Made by a program: the position numbers and the translations under genes
Notes under the pieces: model-generated
The model's database searches: none
What the model was told of the DNA's origin: nothing
The model's input: only the letters and a program-made list of their open reading frames with translations
In this document: in pieces, positions 1-11,962 of the stretch
Position numbering within the stretch: the stretch's first letter is position 1
How the letters are laid out: the number at the start of each line of letters is the position of its first letter
Source: Sinonovacula constricta
Taxonomy: Eukaryota > Mollusca > Bivalvia > Cardiida > Solecurtidae
Length of the DNA stretch: 64,000 nucleotides
Reading direction: 5' to 3'
Assembly: GCA_007844125.1 (NCBI GenBank)
Contig: CM017556.1
Coordinates: 81,336,409 to 81,400,408, forward strand

Positions 1-545
1 CCTTTAGATTGATGAACTATTGTTTTGATTAATATGTCAGACGTTTTTCACTGCCAGGGAAGGGGCCCATACCCTATAATTTTGGGAAAAATAGGATGAT
101 TTCGTCATTAAAGGGGAATGAAAAAACCTGATGTAAAGTTACTTTTTGGGGAAATTTACTGAGGGGAAGGCACTTGTAAATGGCTCCTACTAATGAAGGA
201 AAAAAGCCCTGATATGGGTTTGAGTCCTGGTCAGTGCACTTCCATGTTGGGAAGTTTTCTAGCTTACGTGTGTTTCCAAGATTATACATTAAAATTTGTC
301 AAGGGCCTTCCTTAACAAAAATAACTGGTCATCACTAATAACCATAATCATGCCAATGCAATGTACATCAAAGACAGAAACAAAACTACAAAAAAACTAC
401 TTGCCAAGGAGGTAACTGTCGGGTTTGTACTTTATGTTTAATGACACATCGCAGATTTGTTTTTACTTTTACATTTTGCTTGCATGTGAATACCTTTGTC
501 CTGTGCTTTTTCAAATTTTTGTATATGTTGCAATGCTCATACGAC
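1..545 (+). repeat. Intronic duplicated segment with SINE, copy 1
   Basis: This segment aligns by eye over its whole length with 2826-3375, with small indels. Shared landmarks are CCTTTAGATT at the start, TAAAGGGGAATGAAAAAACC, TTTGAGTCCTG (B-box-like, about 217-227) and CAAAGACAGAAACAAAACTA near 370. The middle part (about 165-410) also resembles the tRNA-derived SINE at 61337-61545: a B box, a GGGAAGTTTTCTAGC-type block, then the ATCACTAATAACCATAATC block. The duplication therefore carries an old SINE plus flanking intron sequence. Confidence 0.75.
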
Positions 546-556
546 TTTGTCATATA

Positions 557-600
557 TTCTTATTTTAAAAGTGTTAATTCTTATTTTAAAAGTGTTAATA
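557..600 (+). repeat. 21 bp tandem duplication in CEP290 intron
   Basis: The unit TTCTTATTTTAAAAGTGTTAA occurs twice back to back upstream of the exon at 696. Simple slippage product. Confidence 0.8.
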
Positions 601-695
601 TTGACATAATTAGAACTGCCAATGATTAAATGATTTTGTTTTAAGATTATTTGACTTACTAGAATTATCATTTATGTGCATGTTTATTTTTGCAG

Positions 696-3600
696 AACAA
701 ACTTCTGTCGGACACTAAAGTGTTACTAAAGGAATCTGCCCTCAGAGAACAGAAACTCATGTCTGAAAAGGAACAGCTACTGAACAAGGTACGGTGTGTT
801 AAAAACTCACATGCAAAAACAAACTGTAAGAGCATTTTTTATCATTACTTTTGGGACATTTTTTATGCTGATAAATAGGCTATTGCCGTAAAGTAGCCAG
901 GTACTTAGGGTATTGATAAATTCAAGAAACATTTCTATTTAAATACATATTTGAACTTAGGTTCCATTTCACTTTTTTTTCTTTTAAACTATTCCACATA
1001 ATGTACTTAACTATTAAAATGGATTAGTAACATACATGTAAAAATCATCCTATATCTTTTGTCTGATTATGATTTGACTGTATGTATAAGTAGCTAAGAG
1101 TGATGTCCCCTAACTTGATTCCCCACTAGGTGGCTGTGCTGGAGAGGATGCCCCCAGGTTCATCGGGTGGCCTGTTTGACTCCAACCTTGTAAAGAATTA
1201 CCAGCAAGCAAGGTAGAATTGTCATCAAAATAGATAAATAAGAAATAAATTGAAAGGGTATTCACGCATAGCTTGTTTTTATCAACCGTTCCTAAGCCCA
1301 AGTTTTGGCTTGAACTTAAGTCAGCACTTTAAAACCAACCAAGTTAAGTATTCTTATGTTGTTTGAATGTAATTACCACATCACAGTAGATAAATTAAAA
1401 TGTATGTATTATTTCAGACACATTGCTTTAAATACTTAAAAAATTTTGGGTCTGAAATCAATGACTTGATTTATTATTACTTAAGATTGGTTATTAAATG
1501 CTGGCCTTTAACTAAGCAAGTTCTCAAATGGAATTTACAATGTTAAAGCATTACATACTATTAATAAAAACTATTTGCAGTTGATATTGAAAACAAAACA
1601 AAGAAAGTTGAATGCTTAATTTTTTCTTTTCATTCTTGGAGTCGGTCTCTTCCTGGATATTACCTAAAATATGTGAAACTGCTGCTGTTTATAATTGTTT
1701 TGTGCAAATAACATTGTTTCATTTGTGTTAGTATGGCATGAAAATATGTTAATGTTTTATATTTAAAGCAAAGACATACAAAATACCTTCTTTTTTAATG
1801 ACTAACAACCCTGTTGTTCTTTATCATTTCATCTGTTAGAAAATGCGTCAATAAAAATAACTTCACTAAAAATGTTGCTTTTCAGGAACAGCACTCTAAA
1901 TATGTGGTATCATTGTCTTTGTATGCTTTACTTTAAATATTTTGTATACATAGACAAGTATGATTTAATTGATTTTTGTTTTGCTGCAATTACTTTTTCT
2001 TTATTGTATCTTTATATTTGTTTGATATACCTGTTATCTTATACTTTAGGCTGACAATAGATCGCCTGGAGAATGAGAAAAAAGAGCTGGTCCATGAACT
2101 GGGTATGGCTCGACAACAGGCTGGGGCTGGAAATGTAAGTTATTCTTAATTTGCCTTATACATGTTTTCTTTGAAGTTTGGATTTTTGCAGTTTATGTAT
2201 ATGCCGTTCGGGTTTTAAATTGCACCAACAGCTCACGTAATTTGCGCAGTCAATTTCGGGCTGTTAGCAATGAAGGAAAATGAAGTTAATTTATCTGGAT
2301 AGAAACACCGTGGCATCACAAACCTTCAATCATAATAAAGTTCAGATTAGTCCACTTTGATTTAAATATTTGAAATTAACCGTTGTTTAGTGCATATACA
2401 TTATATGGAGGTATGATTTACAATTTGTGTATGTGGAAGGCCATGATTATCTTCACCCTTTTTTTAAAAAATATTTTTTTCTAGGACTCATCTCATATTA
2501 AAATGTCTCAATTAAGTAATTAAATCAAGTTGTTCTTTTTTTGTTGCCTCTTATACTTAAAAGGTAAAGATATAAAGGGAGATTACTTCATGTATGAAAT
2601 TACTTTTGTCATAATTTGTGTTTTATTTTATAGCATAACTCTTTTTTTAAGCCTTTCAGTCATAGTTCATCTATGATTTTGAAAATTCATCTGACCTTGT
2701 TTTTTTTCTTTAAAAGAGATAAAAGGTTATTAATAAATATATATTCAACTTGTAATAATAGATTTAAGGCTGAACCAGTCTACACATAAACCCAGCAGTA
2801 GTAATTTGTAGATACTTAGAGTACAAAACCTTTAGATTACTATTGTTTTGATAAATATGTAAGACGTTTTCCTCTGCCAGGGGTTCGGCTAGCCCTATAA
2901 TTTTGGGTTAAATAGCATGATTTCATCATTAAAGGGGAATGAAAAAACCTGATGTAAAATTACTTTATGGGGAAATCTGCATGATTTTAAAGAAATTTAC
3001 TGATGGGAAGGTACCTGTAAATAGCTCCTACTAATGAAGGAAAAAAGCCCTGGCATGGGTTTGAGTCCTGATCAGTGCACTTCAATGTTGGGAAGTCTTC
3101 TAGCATACCTGTGGTGCCAAAGAGTATACATTAAAATTTGTCAAGGGCCTTCATTAACAAAAATAACTCAACATCACCAATAACTATAATCGTGCCACTG
3201 CAATGTACTTCAAAGACAGAAACAAAACTACACACAAAAAAAACTTGCCAAGGTGGTAACTGTCAGGTTTGTACTTTTTGTTTAATGACACATCACAGAT
3301 TTGTTCTTACTTTTACATTTGGCTTGCATTTGAATACCTTTGTCCTGTGCCTTTTCAAATTTAAGTCATGCAGATTCTGCTAATGATTGTGAATGGTTTG
3401 TAAAGGCGTAAAATGGCGAATACATGCAGGAAAACATTATCTGGCTTTAATTACAGATGAGTGAGGATGTCTTCACGAAAGCGAAGGGTTATGACAAGGC
3501 AATGACAGAGAATATTGAGCTTGGTCTACAATTAAAGACAGTGGAACATGAGAAAGATAAATTCAAGATGGAAGTCACAAGGGTTTGTATGATCTTTTAT

Positions 3601-4259
3601 ACTTTTACTAAAAGCAATGGTGGCTATAAAGGAATCATCTTTGTGTTCATCCTGAAATGTACTCAAAAAAGAAGGATATTGGGGGGTGTTAATCATCTTA
3701 GTTATAGCGTATATATATAATAAATATAATGCAGACCCATGCTTGATCTGGAAATAATGGAACAAATGTTTAAAAAAATATCTTAGAAGACATAAGCATA
3801 TCTTAGAATGGACAAAATGCATGCTTCTGATATTCTTTGTGACTATCTCCTTCAAAATATTAATACAAGTGCAATTAATTATCTCTATAACAAATAACTA
3901 AAATATGGTTTCTAGGACCTTATACAATGAACCCTTGACATTTTAATGAAATAGTTTGTAGTTCATTATAAATATTTTTTTGCTATGAACTTATAATTCT
4001 CAAACATGTTTTACTCCAAAAGTTACGAGCTTCCATATTTTTGCCAGTTTTAAACAACAATCTATTTTTTGTTCATGTTTTATCATTTCTACAGCTGAAG
4101 AAGGAGCTTGGTAACTTTGGTCCTGATTTCTTTGAAGAGATTGAGGACCTAAAGTTCAACTACAAGCAGGCAGTAGAGAAAAACATTCTTTATGAGGAGA
4201 AACTACAGCAGCTTAGTCAACAGTTTGGCGTATCTGTTGGCATACCTGGGGTGCGATAG
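696..4259 (+). CDS. CEP290: CEP290 C-terminal exons (5' partial)
   Basis: Five exons joined in frame by GT-AG introns: 696-788, 1130-1212, 2050-2134, 3457-3582 and 4095-4259 (stop TAG). Together they encode about 183 residues, and the rest of the gene lies upstream of the window. CEP290 is a very long coiled-coil protein of the ciliary transition zone and centriolar satellites that links the axoneme to the membrane and gates ciliary traffic. The exons are heptad-rich and charged, as expected. The last exon carries the motif FFEEIEDLKFNYKQAVEKNI, which matches the vertebrate CEP290 C-terminus closely (FFEEIEDLKYNY in human). Exon phases agree: 0 after exon 1, 2 after exon 2, then 0 and 0. Identification rests on remembered family sequence; the exon structure is read directly. 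The first visible exon may not be the first one within reach of the window's left edge. Confidence 0.92.
2826..3375 (+). repeat. Intronic duplicated segment with SINE, copy 2
   Basis: Second copy of the segment at 1-545, in the same orientation, in the intron before the exon at 3457. It has insertions near 2978-2995 relative to copy 1. Divergence is visible but modest, so the duplication is fairly old. Neither copy includes an exon. Confidence 0.75.
4095..4259 (+). CDS. CEP290: CEP290 last coding exon
   Basis: The acceptor tttctacag precedes 4095 and the reading ends at TAG 4257-4259. It encodes 54 residues, including the diagnostic block FFEEIEDLKFNY followed by a coiled-coil heptad stretch (EEKLQQLSQQFGV). 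The protein stops about nine residues after that (final residues GIPGVR). The human protein continues with an acidic tail after the equivalent LSEQLGVEL, so this animal has a shorter C-terminus unless a further exon is spliced in before the stop, for which I see no donor. Confidence 0.93.
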   Translation: MKKELGNFGPDFFEEIEDLKFNYKQAVEKNILYEEKLQQLSQQFGVSVGIPGVR

Positions 4260-6900
4260 ATTCACCCAATGCTAACTTTAGGATATTTAATTCCGAAGTC
4301 TTTGGACTTTTTCTTTCATGTAGCAGTTTAAAACTTGATGCTTTTAATATTTAATATTAAATTTTAGTAATGGCCCAGGAATTATTACTGCCTGAAGCCT
4401 TAAGATATTAAGTGTAAAGTTGAGTGTCTGCATAAAGAGCAACTTATGTTGCAGATGTCTTTTTTCTTAACTTACCAGCTGGCTTAGAACTGTGGCAGAC
4501 ATCTTTTGGTGTAGATATCAATAGTTTTCTTCAACAGTCAAGAGTTTGGCATCCATTTTGTAACGAGTAACAGCAGAAAAGTCTGATTAACCTGTCTGTC
4601 AGCATATCCACATTTTGATAGAGCCAACCAATATTATCTCTCACCAAAGGTGACGGAATATGTAATTGGCATTGTTTATCTATCTGCCTTAATGGTCAGT
4701 TGGTAAAGTGTAAAGCGTGTAAAGCTGTACATTCCCTGGATGCCTTATTAGGTCAGGGTCACACTTGAAGTTTCACTCTGTTCTTGCAGGGATGTTAATT
4801 TATTTAAATGTGCTTGTTTACATGTACAGATGTACGATGCAGATGTTTGCATTTTTTCTCTATGTGAGGGTCAAGAGAATATGTCCTAATATATCTTAGG
4901 GTGTAAATGTTTGTATTTAATTGTTTTTTATTTAAATCAATATTAAAAATTGTTAAAAAATATTTGCATGAATTATTTAGATGATAAAAGCTTCCAAACA
5001 CTGCTTTCCTACCGGTACTATGAATATAAAAATGTAGTAGAACACAATTGTGTTTTATGCTAATAATAATTCTTTGTGTTGGATTAGATTTAAAATTGCT
5101 GTTAGTCAAGTTATAAACACACAATAATAACATATAGAAAAAATTGATTTTAGCTTTATATGTAAGTTTCAATTAATAAATATTGATATTTATTTATTTA
5201 TCAATTTATATAATTCCTTAAAAAAGGGTATTCGTGCTTCTGCATTTTAGATATTATGAAATATCTATCAAGTGGTAAAGATAAGGTTTTTGACTGTTAG
5301 ACACAAAAATATCCATTGATTAAAGTATATGCTTTTGTGCAGTAATATGCAAATTTGTTTTTTGTTTTTTTAAATATTTTAAAATACCTGATACAAATTC
5401 TACTTAAAAATATACTCAGAAACTGAAACATGTGTTTAAAAGAGTAAATGTGTAAAATAAGATTTAATTAAACTGTGTTTTTAAGTAAATGTTTGTTAAT
5501 ATTCTAGAGAAGATATATGAGTTTGGTGTTATTGTTATATCATGTTTACAAAATCTATATTATCCATATAAGCAAAACTGCCAATTTTGTTGAAGTGCTT
5601 TATAATTTACTATTTGATTGTGTACATTCATATATTTACTACTTAGTTTTGCAGGGAGGTATATCTATTAACTTTTGTCTAAATGATATGGCATTGTTTG
5701 AAACAATTTTTTTCTAAAAAGTATTAATATATCTAAATAAAACTGTAGCATTTTATAAGTTATTGATATTTGCAATCTTGATCTGTCTCCTAGTTGCATT
5801 TTTTCAACATTTTTATAAGTTTGAAGGTTCATATTATGGTACGACATGGATCATACATTTGTCCGTCCAACTTTTGTATTTTCTTGTGCAGATAACTTAT
5901 TCCATATTACTTACTGGCATTCCCTCATATTCAGATAATACTTTGCTTGAAGATTAGATTTCTCAGATTGGATTGATTTTTCTTGGAGTTATTCTGGAGT
6001 TGTTACCCTTAGTTATTTCTAACAAAATTATTGTGCCGATAATTCTTCCATTATTTCATAGCAAAAATAATTTACCAATGAACCATTTTAAATTTCATTT
6101 GTTGCTTGATCTTTAAACATATAATTATTCATCTTGTGACACTCTTGAAATGTCTAAGCCTTAATGAATTCTTTTTACTTATGATACCGTCCATGATCCG
6201 TATACTTATACCTGTTTTGGTTTTATGTGATCAATATTTGTTTTCCATATAGGCATAAGGCATTACTACTATTACATTCATTGTAAGGCGTCGCCTATTT
6301 TTTTTTAAATATTGGTAATGTTGATACAAATACTGATTTTCAGCATGTGTTTACTTTAGTCTTATATGTCCTAACACAGCTATATAGAGCTTCAAATCAT
6401 CTAATTTTCATATTTTTTATAACGCGATTTCATTAGTTCACATGGAATAAAAACATGAATAAATAAGGGTGGAGTATTACTGAGTTACCATGTCCAGTAT
6501 ATGACCTGAAAACAAAATAATGACAAACTTTATTGATCCCAGTATATGAAATAGATAACTGCATCAACTTGATACTTGTTAAAAACAGTATATTTTTTGC
6601 CCCTGTTTCACGAAAAAACTTAAGTACATTCTCATGCTCATGTTTGAGCACCGTGCTCAAATCCTTGCTCTACTTGAGTAATAAAATTGAGTTCCATTTC
6701 ATAAATGCTTTCGTACTCAATGACGTTCTCAATATCTGAGTTGGGCTTGCAGTTTTTGAGAACGCTATGGGGAATTCTTAACTTGTTTGAGCATTCTCAA
6801 ATATGGCCGACCTGGAACACCAGTAACACAAGTAACACAAAGCAGTTTGAAGGAAAGAATGGATTAAAATGTTACTTTTCTTTTATTGGTTGGAATTTGC
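4260..6900. other. CEP290 3' UTR and downstream AT-rich spacer
   Basis: No coding signal that I recognise. AATAAA hexamers at about 5175 and 5736 are candidate CEP290 polyadenylation signals, but the true site is not decided by sequence. Around 6600-6810 there is a palindrome-rich block with repeated GAGCA/TGCTC and TTGAG/CTCAA words that looks like an old small inverted-repeat element. Confidence 0.5.
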
Positions 6901-6916
6901 TATTTTGTGTGTTTTT

Positions 6917-6919
<3 letters not shown>

Positions 6920-7004
<85 letters not shown>
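6920..7004. repeat. (TA)n microsatellite
   Basis: About 85 bp of uninterrupted TA dinucleotides. Open frames across it (Tyr-Ile runs) are artefacts. Length is likely variable between individuals. Confidence 0.97.
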
Positions 7005-7006
<2 letters not shown>

Positions 7007-7315
7007 GAGCATTGTGTAGATTATAGTTATATGTTTTCATAAGTAAAGCTGTGATATGCTAGAAAAAATATTTATAATGTATGTCATATTATATGTAGAT
7101 TTACCTTTATGAAATATAAAAAAGTCAACATAAGGTCTTTCTTATTGTTTTTTTTATGACTTTTATGAAACTCCTTTCATTATTAAAACATACTTTATTG
7201 TTAATGCTATGAAAGAGAATGGATCATTCCTAAAACTATATTCTGTTGAATGATGTATATACGCATGATCACATTCATGTGTATAATTACAATTAAAGTA
7301 AATAAATATGATTTG

Positions 7316-7594
7316 CTAAAATATCTATAAACAAGAACGATTTGAATTCCTGCTAAAAATAGACATCGTCTTCACAGCGGATGATGTGGATGAACTAAAA
7401 AATAAGTGGTCACATGTTTTTTTTTGTTTAAAAATAGCTAACTGTGCATCGTGGCTCAGATAGGAAATAATGACAATTGTGGAATTATGGTTCCATTTTT
7501 CCGACAGGTGTAGGACACCAATAAACAGCATTTTACGAGATCTGTTCAGATAACAATGCTTTACTGAGATAATCCAAACTGTCGAATAACACCC
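7316..7594 (-). mobile_element. Partial copy of TA-flanked TIR element
   Basis: This is the reverse complement of the internal part and one end of the element at 36782-37259. Shared words include ATTCCTGCTAAAAAT, GCGGATGATGTGGATGA and GGTCACATG, and the end CCAAACTGTCGAATAACACC matches the terminal repeat with substitutions. The other terminus is not found before 7316, so the copy is truncated or too diverged. No transposase is visible. Confidence 0.65.
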
Positions 7595-7837
7595 TTAAAG
7601 CTGTTTGACCAGTTTTGATTCACAGCAATGTTTTTGAAAGAACATGGTCACATACAAGATAGGTGATCAAAGATGATATTATAATCCAGTACTTATTGTA
7701 GTTTCTAGTTTTCATAAAAAAACTGTCTCTAAGATGCTTATAGAAATGCATAGGAATCCAGATATTAAACAACAAGAGAAAATAGTCAAGAAGCACATAA
7801 TACAAATTAGCCAATTCTTATAATAGAAAAATATGAC

Positions 7838-8085
7838 AAGGACTTAAGTCATGACTGAATACCACCAACCATTCATAAGTCTTAAGTCATGACTAAAACC
7901 CAAGTCACAATTTTCGTACCAACAAAAATAAACTTATTTATGAAGTTTTAATGTAATTTTAAGCTAAAATTAGCAAAATTTAAGTGTCATGCAAAAACAC
8001 AGACATGTAGCTAAATACATAAAGATGATATTGTAGGTTGAAATCCATGACTTGAGCTATTCTTACTGTAGAATTGTTGGTGAAT
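7838..8085 (+). mobile_element. MITE-like dispersed repeat, copy 1
   Basis: Aligns in inverse orientation with 58296-58545. Shared blocks are CCCAAGTCACAATTTT, TTTAAGTGTCATGCAAAAA and GAAATCCATGACTT. The ends are imperfect inverted repeats: GAATACCACCAACCATTC at the left, and GTTGGTGAATATTGG at the right, which reverse-complements to a similar string. About 240 bp with no coding capacity, which fits a non-autonomous TIR element. The superfamily is unknown. Confidence 0.6.
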
Positions 8086-8794
8086 ATTGGCCAAGGTCCT
8101 ATGTGTATTGCACCATATAATGTTAATATAATAGGATTTAAAAAAAAGCCACAGTACAAAGGTTATCACACGCCAGTAAAATGTAAGTTACAACAAAACT
8201 ATGACAAGACATTAAATTAAATAGTGAAAACCCAGCAGTTACCATTTATACTTGCTGTAATAAACTTTGAATATCAGAATAAATACTTAATCACCCCTTA
8301 TCTTGCAAGTTACATTACCTTTCTTAATTTGACATATGATAAAAATAGGTTTTTAATTGTTCTGATTGTAAAAGACCCAGTATGGAATCCATGGTCATTG
8401 ATTATTTAATTTGACTATATTGTGATTTTAAATATTTCTCAAACATTGCACAGAAAAAAACTTATTGCAAATATCAAAGCAAATAATCGCCCATACAATC
8501 ACAGACAAAGAAACAATTGATAATGTTATCAACCCATTAAGCAAATCTTGTGCCAAATTAATTGGCTCATATGATGCACCTGAAAATTATTAACTATTTC
8601 TTTTTAAAGGTTATTAAAACAGTTGCCTCTTGCAATAACAAAGGTCAGACATCTGTAAACAATTTTATGGCATATAATTTGAAAGCTTTTATTACTTTTC
8701 ATTTGTCTCTGACAGAACAGTGGAATTAAATGTGGCGTGCACATTGAAAAGAAGCGATAAAGAATTTATTATATATGGAAATTTTAATTAATAA

Positions 8795-9108
8795 ATGTTT
8801 GTTTATTTGGTTGACCGTCCCACCAATGGTATTTTAGTTATCTGGAGACGATGTCCACTTGAAGAAGATAAAGTACTGCCTTCACTGTGTATAGCATGCC
8901 GTGAAAACCTGGCATGATGATACTCAGTAGCATTATCTTTACACCGGGCCAACCAATTGTGGAACTACCCTTATATTTGCTTAAGCGTTAGCAAGGGAGC
9001 TATACCTCTACCATTTTTAATGAATTTGATATGTTGCGGCCCGGGATTGAACCCGAGGCCTCCCGCACCTGGAGCCGACGCTCTACCGATTGCGCTACCA
9101 GGTCGGGG
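8795..9108 (-). mobile_element. Full-length tRNA-derived SINE (family A)
   Basis: Read on the minus strand, the element starts with a tRNA-like head: a TGGTAGCGCAATCGGTAGAG A-box region and a GGGTTCAATCCC B box. A unique body of about 230 bp follows, containing AGCTCCCTTGCTAACGC and TGCCAGGTTTTCACGGCATG, and the 3' end is near 8795. A closely related copy is at 30163-30445 (minus), with fragments at 28193-28226 (minus) and 34538-34705 (plus). The A and B boxes form a split RNA polymerase III promoter. The acceptor stem does not pair fully, so this is not a working tRNA gene. Confidence 0.85.
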
Positions 9109-9109
9109 T

Positions 9110-11520
9110 TTTCATTAATGCTTTAGTGTGTTGGTTTCAGTATCTTGTAGATATTTTAAAGGCAATTAATTTAAATATATATAATATCTCACATAGAAAC
9201 TAGAATTGGCTAGAGAAATATGTTGAAAAGGTTAAACCTTATAATAAGATGGAGAATTAAAATTAATGTTAGAGCTTGTTTCAAACAGTCCATGGTGCAT
9301 ATTTTGAATGCGATAATTTCAGATTGCACATTAAAAATCCCCAATGTTAGAATTTGCTTGAGAAATAAATGTATATGCAATATGTACATTTGAAACGGCA
9401 TGACAGAACAAGCCAACTATGAAACTAAACTAAAATGCTTTTTATGATACTATTTTATTTTATAACAATAATATATATTTTAATATCTTATTATCTGTCA
9501 GAGCATCAGACAAATTGGGAAATCGTGGTACCCACTATCGTAGATTATTTTATGCTCCATACGATGAAGTTTCTAACTGTACTGAAATGCATCAAAATAT
9601 TATACTAAAAATAACATAAAGAAAAAAAATATACTGAAACAAGATATCGCTAAACAGCTGTATATTCCTTATATTGTTATTATGCCTTTTTATCATTGTC
9701 GGTTACACTGCTAGACGCAGCATACTCGGCTCCTGTCCATGAAAAAGGTCTCTCCGAACAGCTGCGATTTCCTATTATTGCCTGCTATTGTTTTTACTAG
9801 TCAACGAAATGTACATAACATTATTTGTTACGTTGTTGCTCTGTTCTGTGTTATTGTTGTATGTTCACCATACTGTATACCAATGTATGTAGACTATAAT
9901 CTTCTGCAAAGGAGGAAATAAATATATTATCTGAGATAGCAACTAACCTGTTTGTTCTCTGTGTTTGGGAATACCCTATCAAGGCAATTACGAGCGCATC
10001 CGATTAGTTCCGAATTCTGGATTGGTATAAATAATCATGCGATTTTCAAATAAAACTTAGGAAAATGATCACCAATAAAATAAATTAGACTTTAATTTAT
10101 AAAATCTTCGAAAGAAAGAATACACAAGTACCAGAGTTTATCTAAGAGTATGTCACAGTTTCCAGCTAATTTAACAGAGATTTGAATAAGAACATTGACT
10201 GATAGCGCACAGAAAGAAAGCTCACGACCTGGAATGCCACATTGTCTTTGAGTATCAGACACAGGCAAAGGAAAAAAAACTGGGCAGATAAAACTACAAT
10301 TCACATTAAATATCCATATTATGTTTTATCAAATTTTGATATGTGTGGTAAATCTAACAGGACCTTTTCTTATTTTCTTGACTTCCGTTGAAATTTGAGT
10401 TCCAATCTTCGCCTGATAACTATATATGTGCATTACTGCGCCATGAAAAAAAATAGTTCCAGGTCATGTTCTGAAATTATTTAACATGTAAGGAGCACCC
10501 AAACTTCAAGACCATAAAAAGTGGCATATGCTGAATGTTTTGTAGAAGCCGTTATTCGGCAAACTAATAAACACACGAAGTTGAAGAGCTGATGACCTAG
10601 TTTTTCGTTTCTAGAGCGGCCAGTGGCAGTGAAATCTGACAAACATTATGTACCCTTTGCATCAAACAACATTTACGATTTGGTTGTCATAGTCAGTAAC
10701 GAGTATTTTACTACTACATTAGAAACTAATGGAGTAAAATATTCGTTACTGTAGATTTGAAACTATTTGCTTAATAATTTCCACTAGTTTTAAGTGGAAG
10801 GAAGGCGCGAAACGCATTTGTCGTATGGGAAACGAGCAGCTCTACCCGTTTTTATCATGATGTGGATAGTAAGTTTACAATACAAATATGACATTTAATC
10901 TATCAAGCAAATGCACTACATAAAGTATGTTCTGCCTGTCTATTAAATGCATTGAAGTATGTACGTAAATATGACAGTTATGGAAAAAAAAACTAACTAA
11001 ACATCAGACACATATGTACCGCAGCGTGTCTAATCTATCAAATCATTGAAAGGTTTAGAATAATGATACGGCTGGGCACTGAATGTCGACTTTAAAATTT
11101 TAAAAGAAATTGTATTTTACACAGTCTGTTAGGTCAATCAAAAACATACAAGAATGTTAGTGATACTATCAGTGATTGGAAATAAAACTAAACTTGAAAC
11201 AATTAATCAAGCATATATTTTACATTCAGTCTATCAGATCCATTGAAGAATTTCAATGAACATGGCAGGGATGGATAGTGCAATGCTAAACAATACGCAT
11301 TGTCTCATGCATCGCTGGTCTTTTTCAGATTTAAAGACACCGTGAAGTCAACATGGGCATGAGTATAATGAATGTTACACTTTGGCACTAAAAGTCTTCT
11401 CTAGATACATGCAGGACAATCCACATACACTGTTGTCTGCTGCCATAATAACATACGCAGATACATTGTTTTACCATCTCCAAACTGGTTTAAGTCGTTT
11501 ACTGTGAACTTCTTATAACC
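9110..11520. other. AT-rich intergenic DNA
   Basis: No recognisable gene. It holds the hairpin at 10694-10751, listed separately. Open frames here are short, lack family signatures and have no supporting splice context. Confidence 0.5.
10694..10751. repeat. Long-stem hairpin, tiny loop
   Basis: The left arm AGTAACGAGTATTTTACT pairs with the right arm AGTAAAATATTCGTTACT with one mismatch. The stem continues inward through CATTAG/CTAATG to a loop of about 3 nt, with a small internal bulge. This gives about 25 near-continuous pairs. It could be a solo inverted-repeat element or a precursor-like hairpin; no expression evidence is available. Confidence 0.75.
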
Positions 11521-11529
11521 GAAAACTTC

Positions 11530-11962
11530 TTGTATGTATGTGTGTCTGTGTGTGTCTGTGTGTGTGCGTGCGTGCATGTGTGCGTGTGTGTGTGAGTGTG
11601 TGTGCACACGTGTGTGTGTGTGAGTGTGTGTATGTGTGTGTGTGTGTGTGAGTGTGTGTGCGCAGGTGTGTGTGAGTGTGTGAGTGTGTGTGCGTGTGTG
11701 AGTGTGTGTGTATGTATGTGTGTGTATGGGTGTGTGTATGTGTGTGTGTGTGTATGTGAGTGAGTGTGTGAATGTGTGTGCGTGAGTGTGTGTGTGCGAG
11801 TGTGTGAGTGTGTGCGTGTGTGTGTGTGTTTGTGAGTGTGTGTGTATGTGTGTGTTTGTGTCTGTGTGTATGTGTGTGTCTGTGTGTGTATGTGTGTGTG
11901 CGCCTCTGTGTGTGTGTGTGTCTGTGTGTGTGTCTGTGTGTATGTGTCTGTGTGTGTGTCTG
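11530..11962. repeat. TG-rich minisatellite/microsatellite array
   Basis: About 430 bp built from TG repeats broken every few units by C, A or G (TGTGTGAGTG, TGTGTATG, TGTGTGCG, TGTGTCTG). Long frames on both strands (Thr-His runs on minus, Cys-Val runs on plus) arise from the repeat and are not genes. The alternating purine-pyrimidine pattern favours Z-DNA. Confidence 0.97.

Noticed and set aside
9026..9105. Possible tRNA gene on the minus strand
   Set aside because: A and B boxes are good but the acceptor stem does not pair, and the sequence continues into a repeated SINE body also seen at 30163.
9940..9980. Second minus-strand donor-like site (CTAACCTG on plus)
   Set aside because: No coding continuity with other segments.
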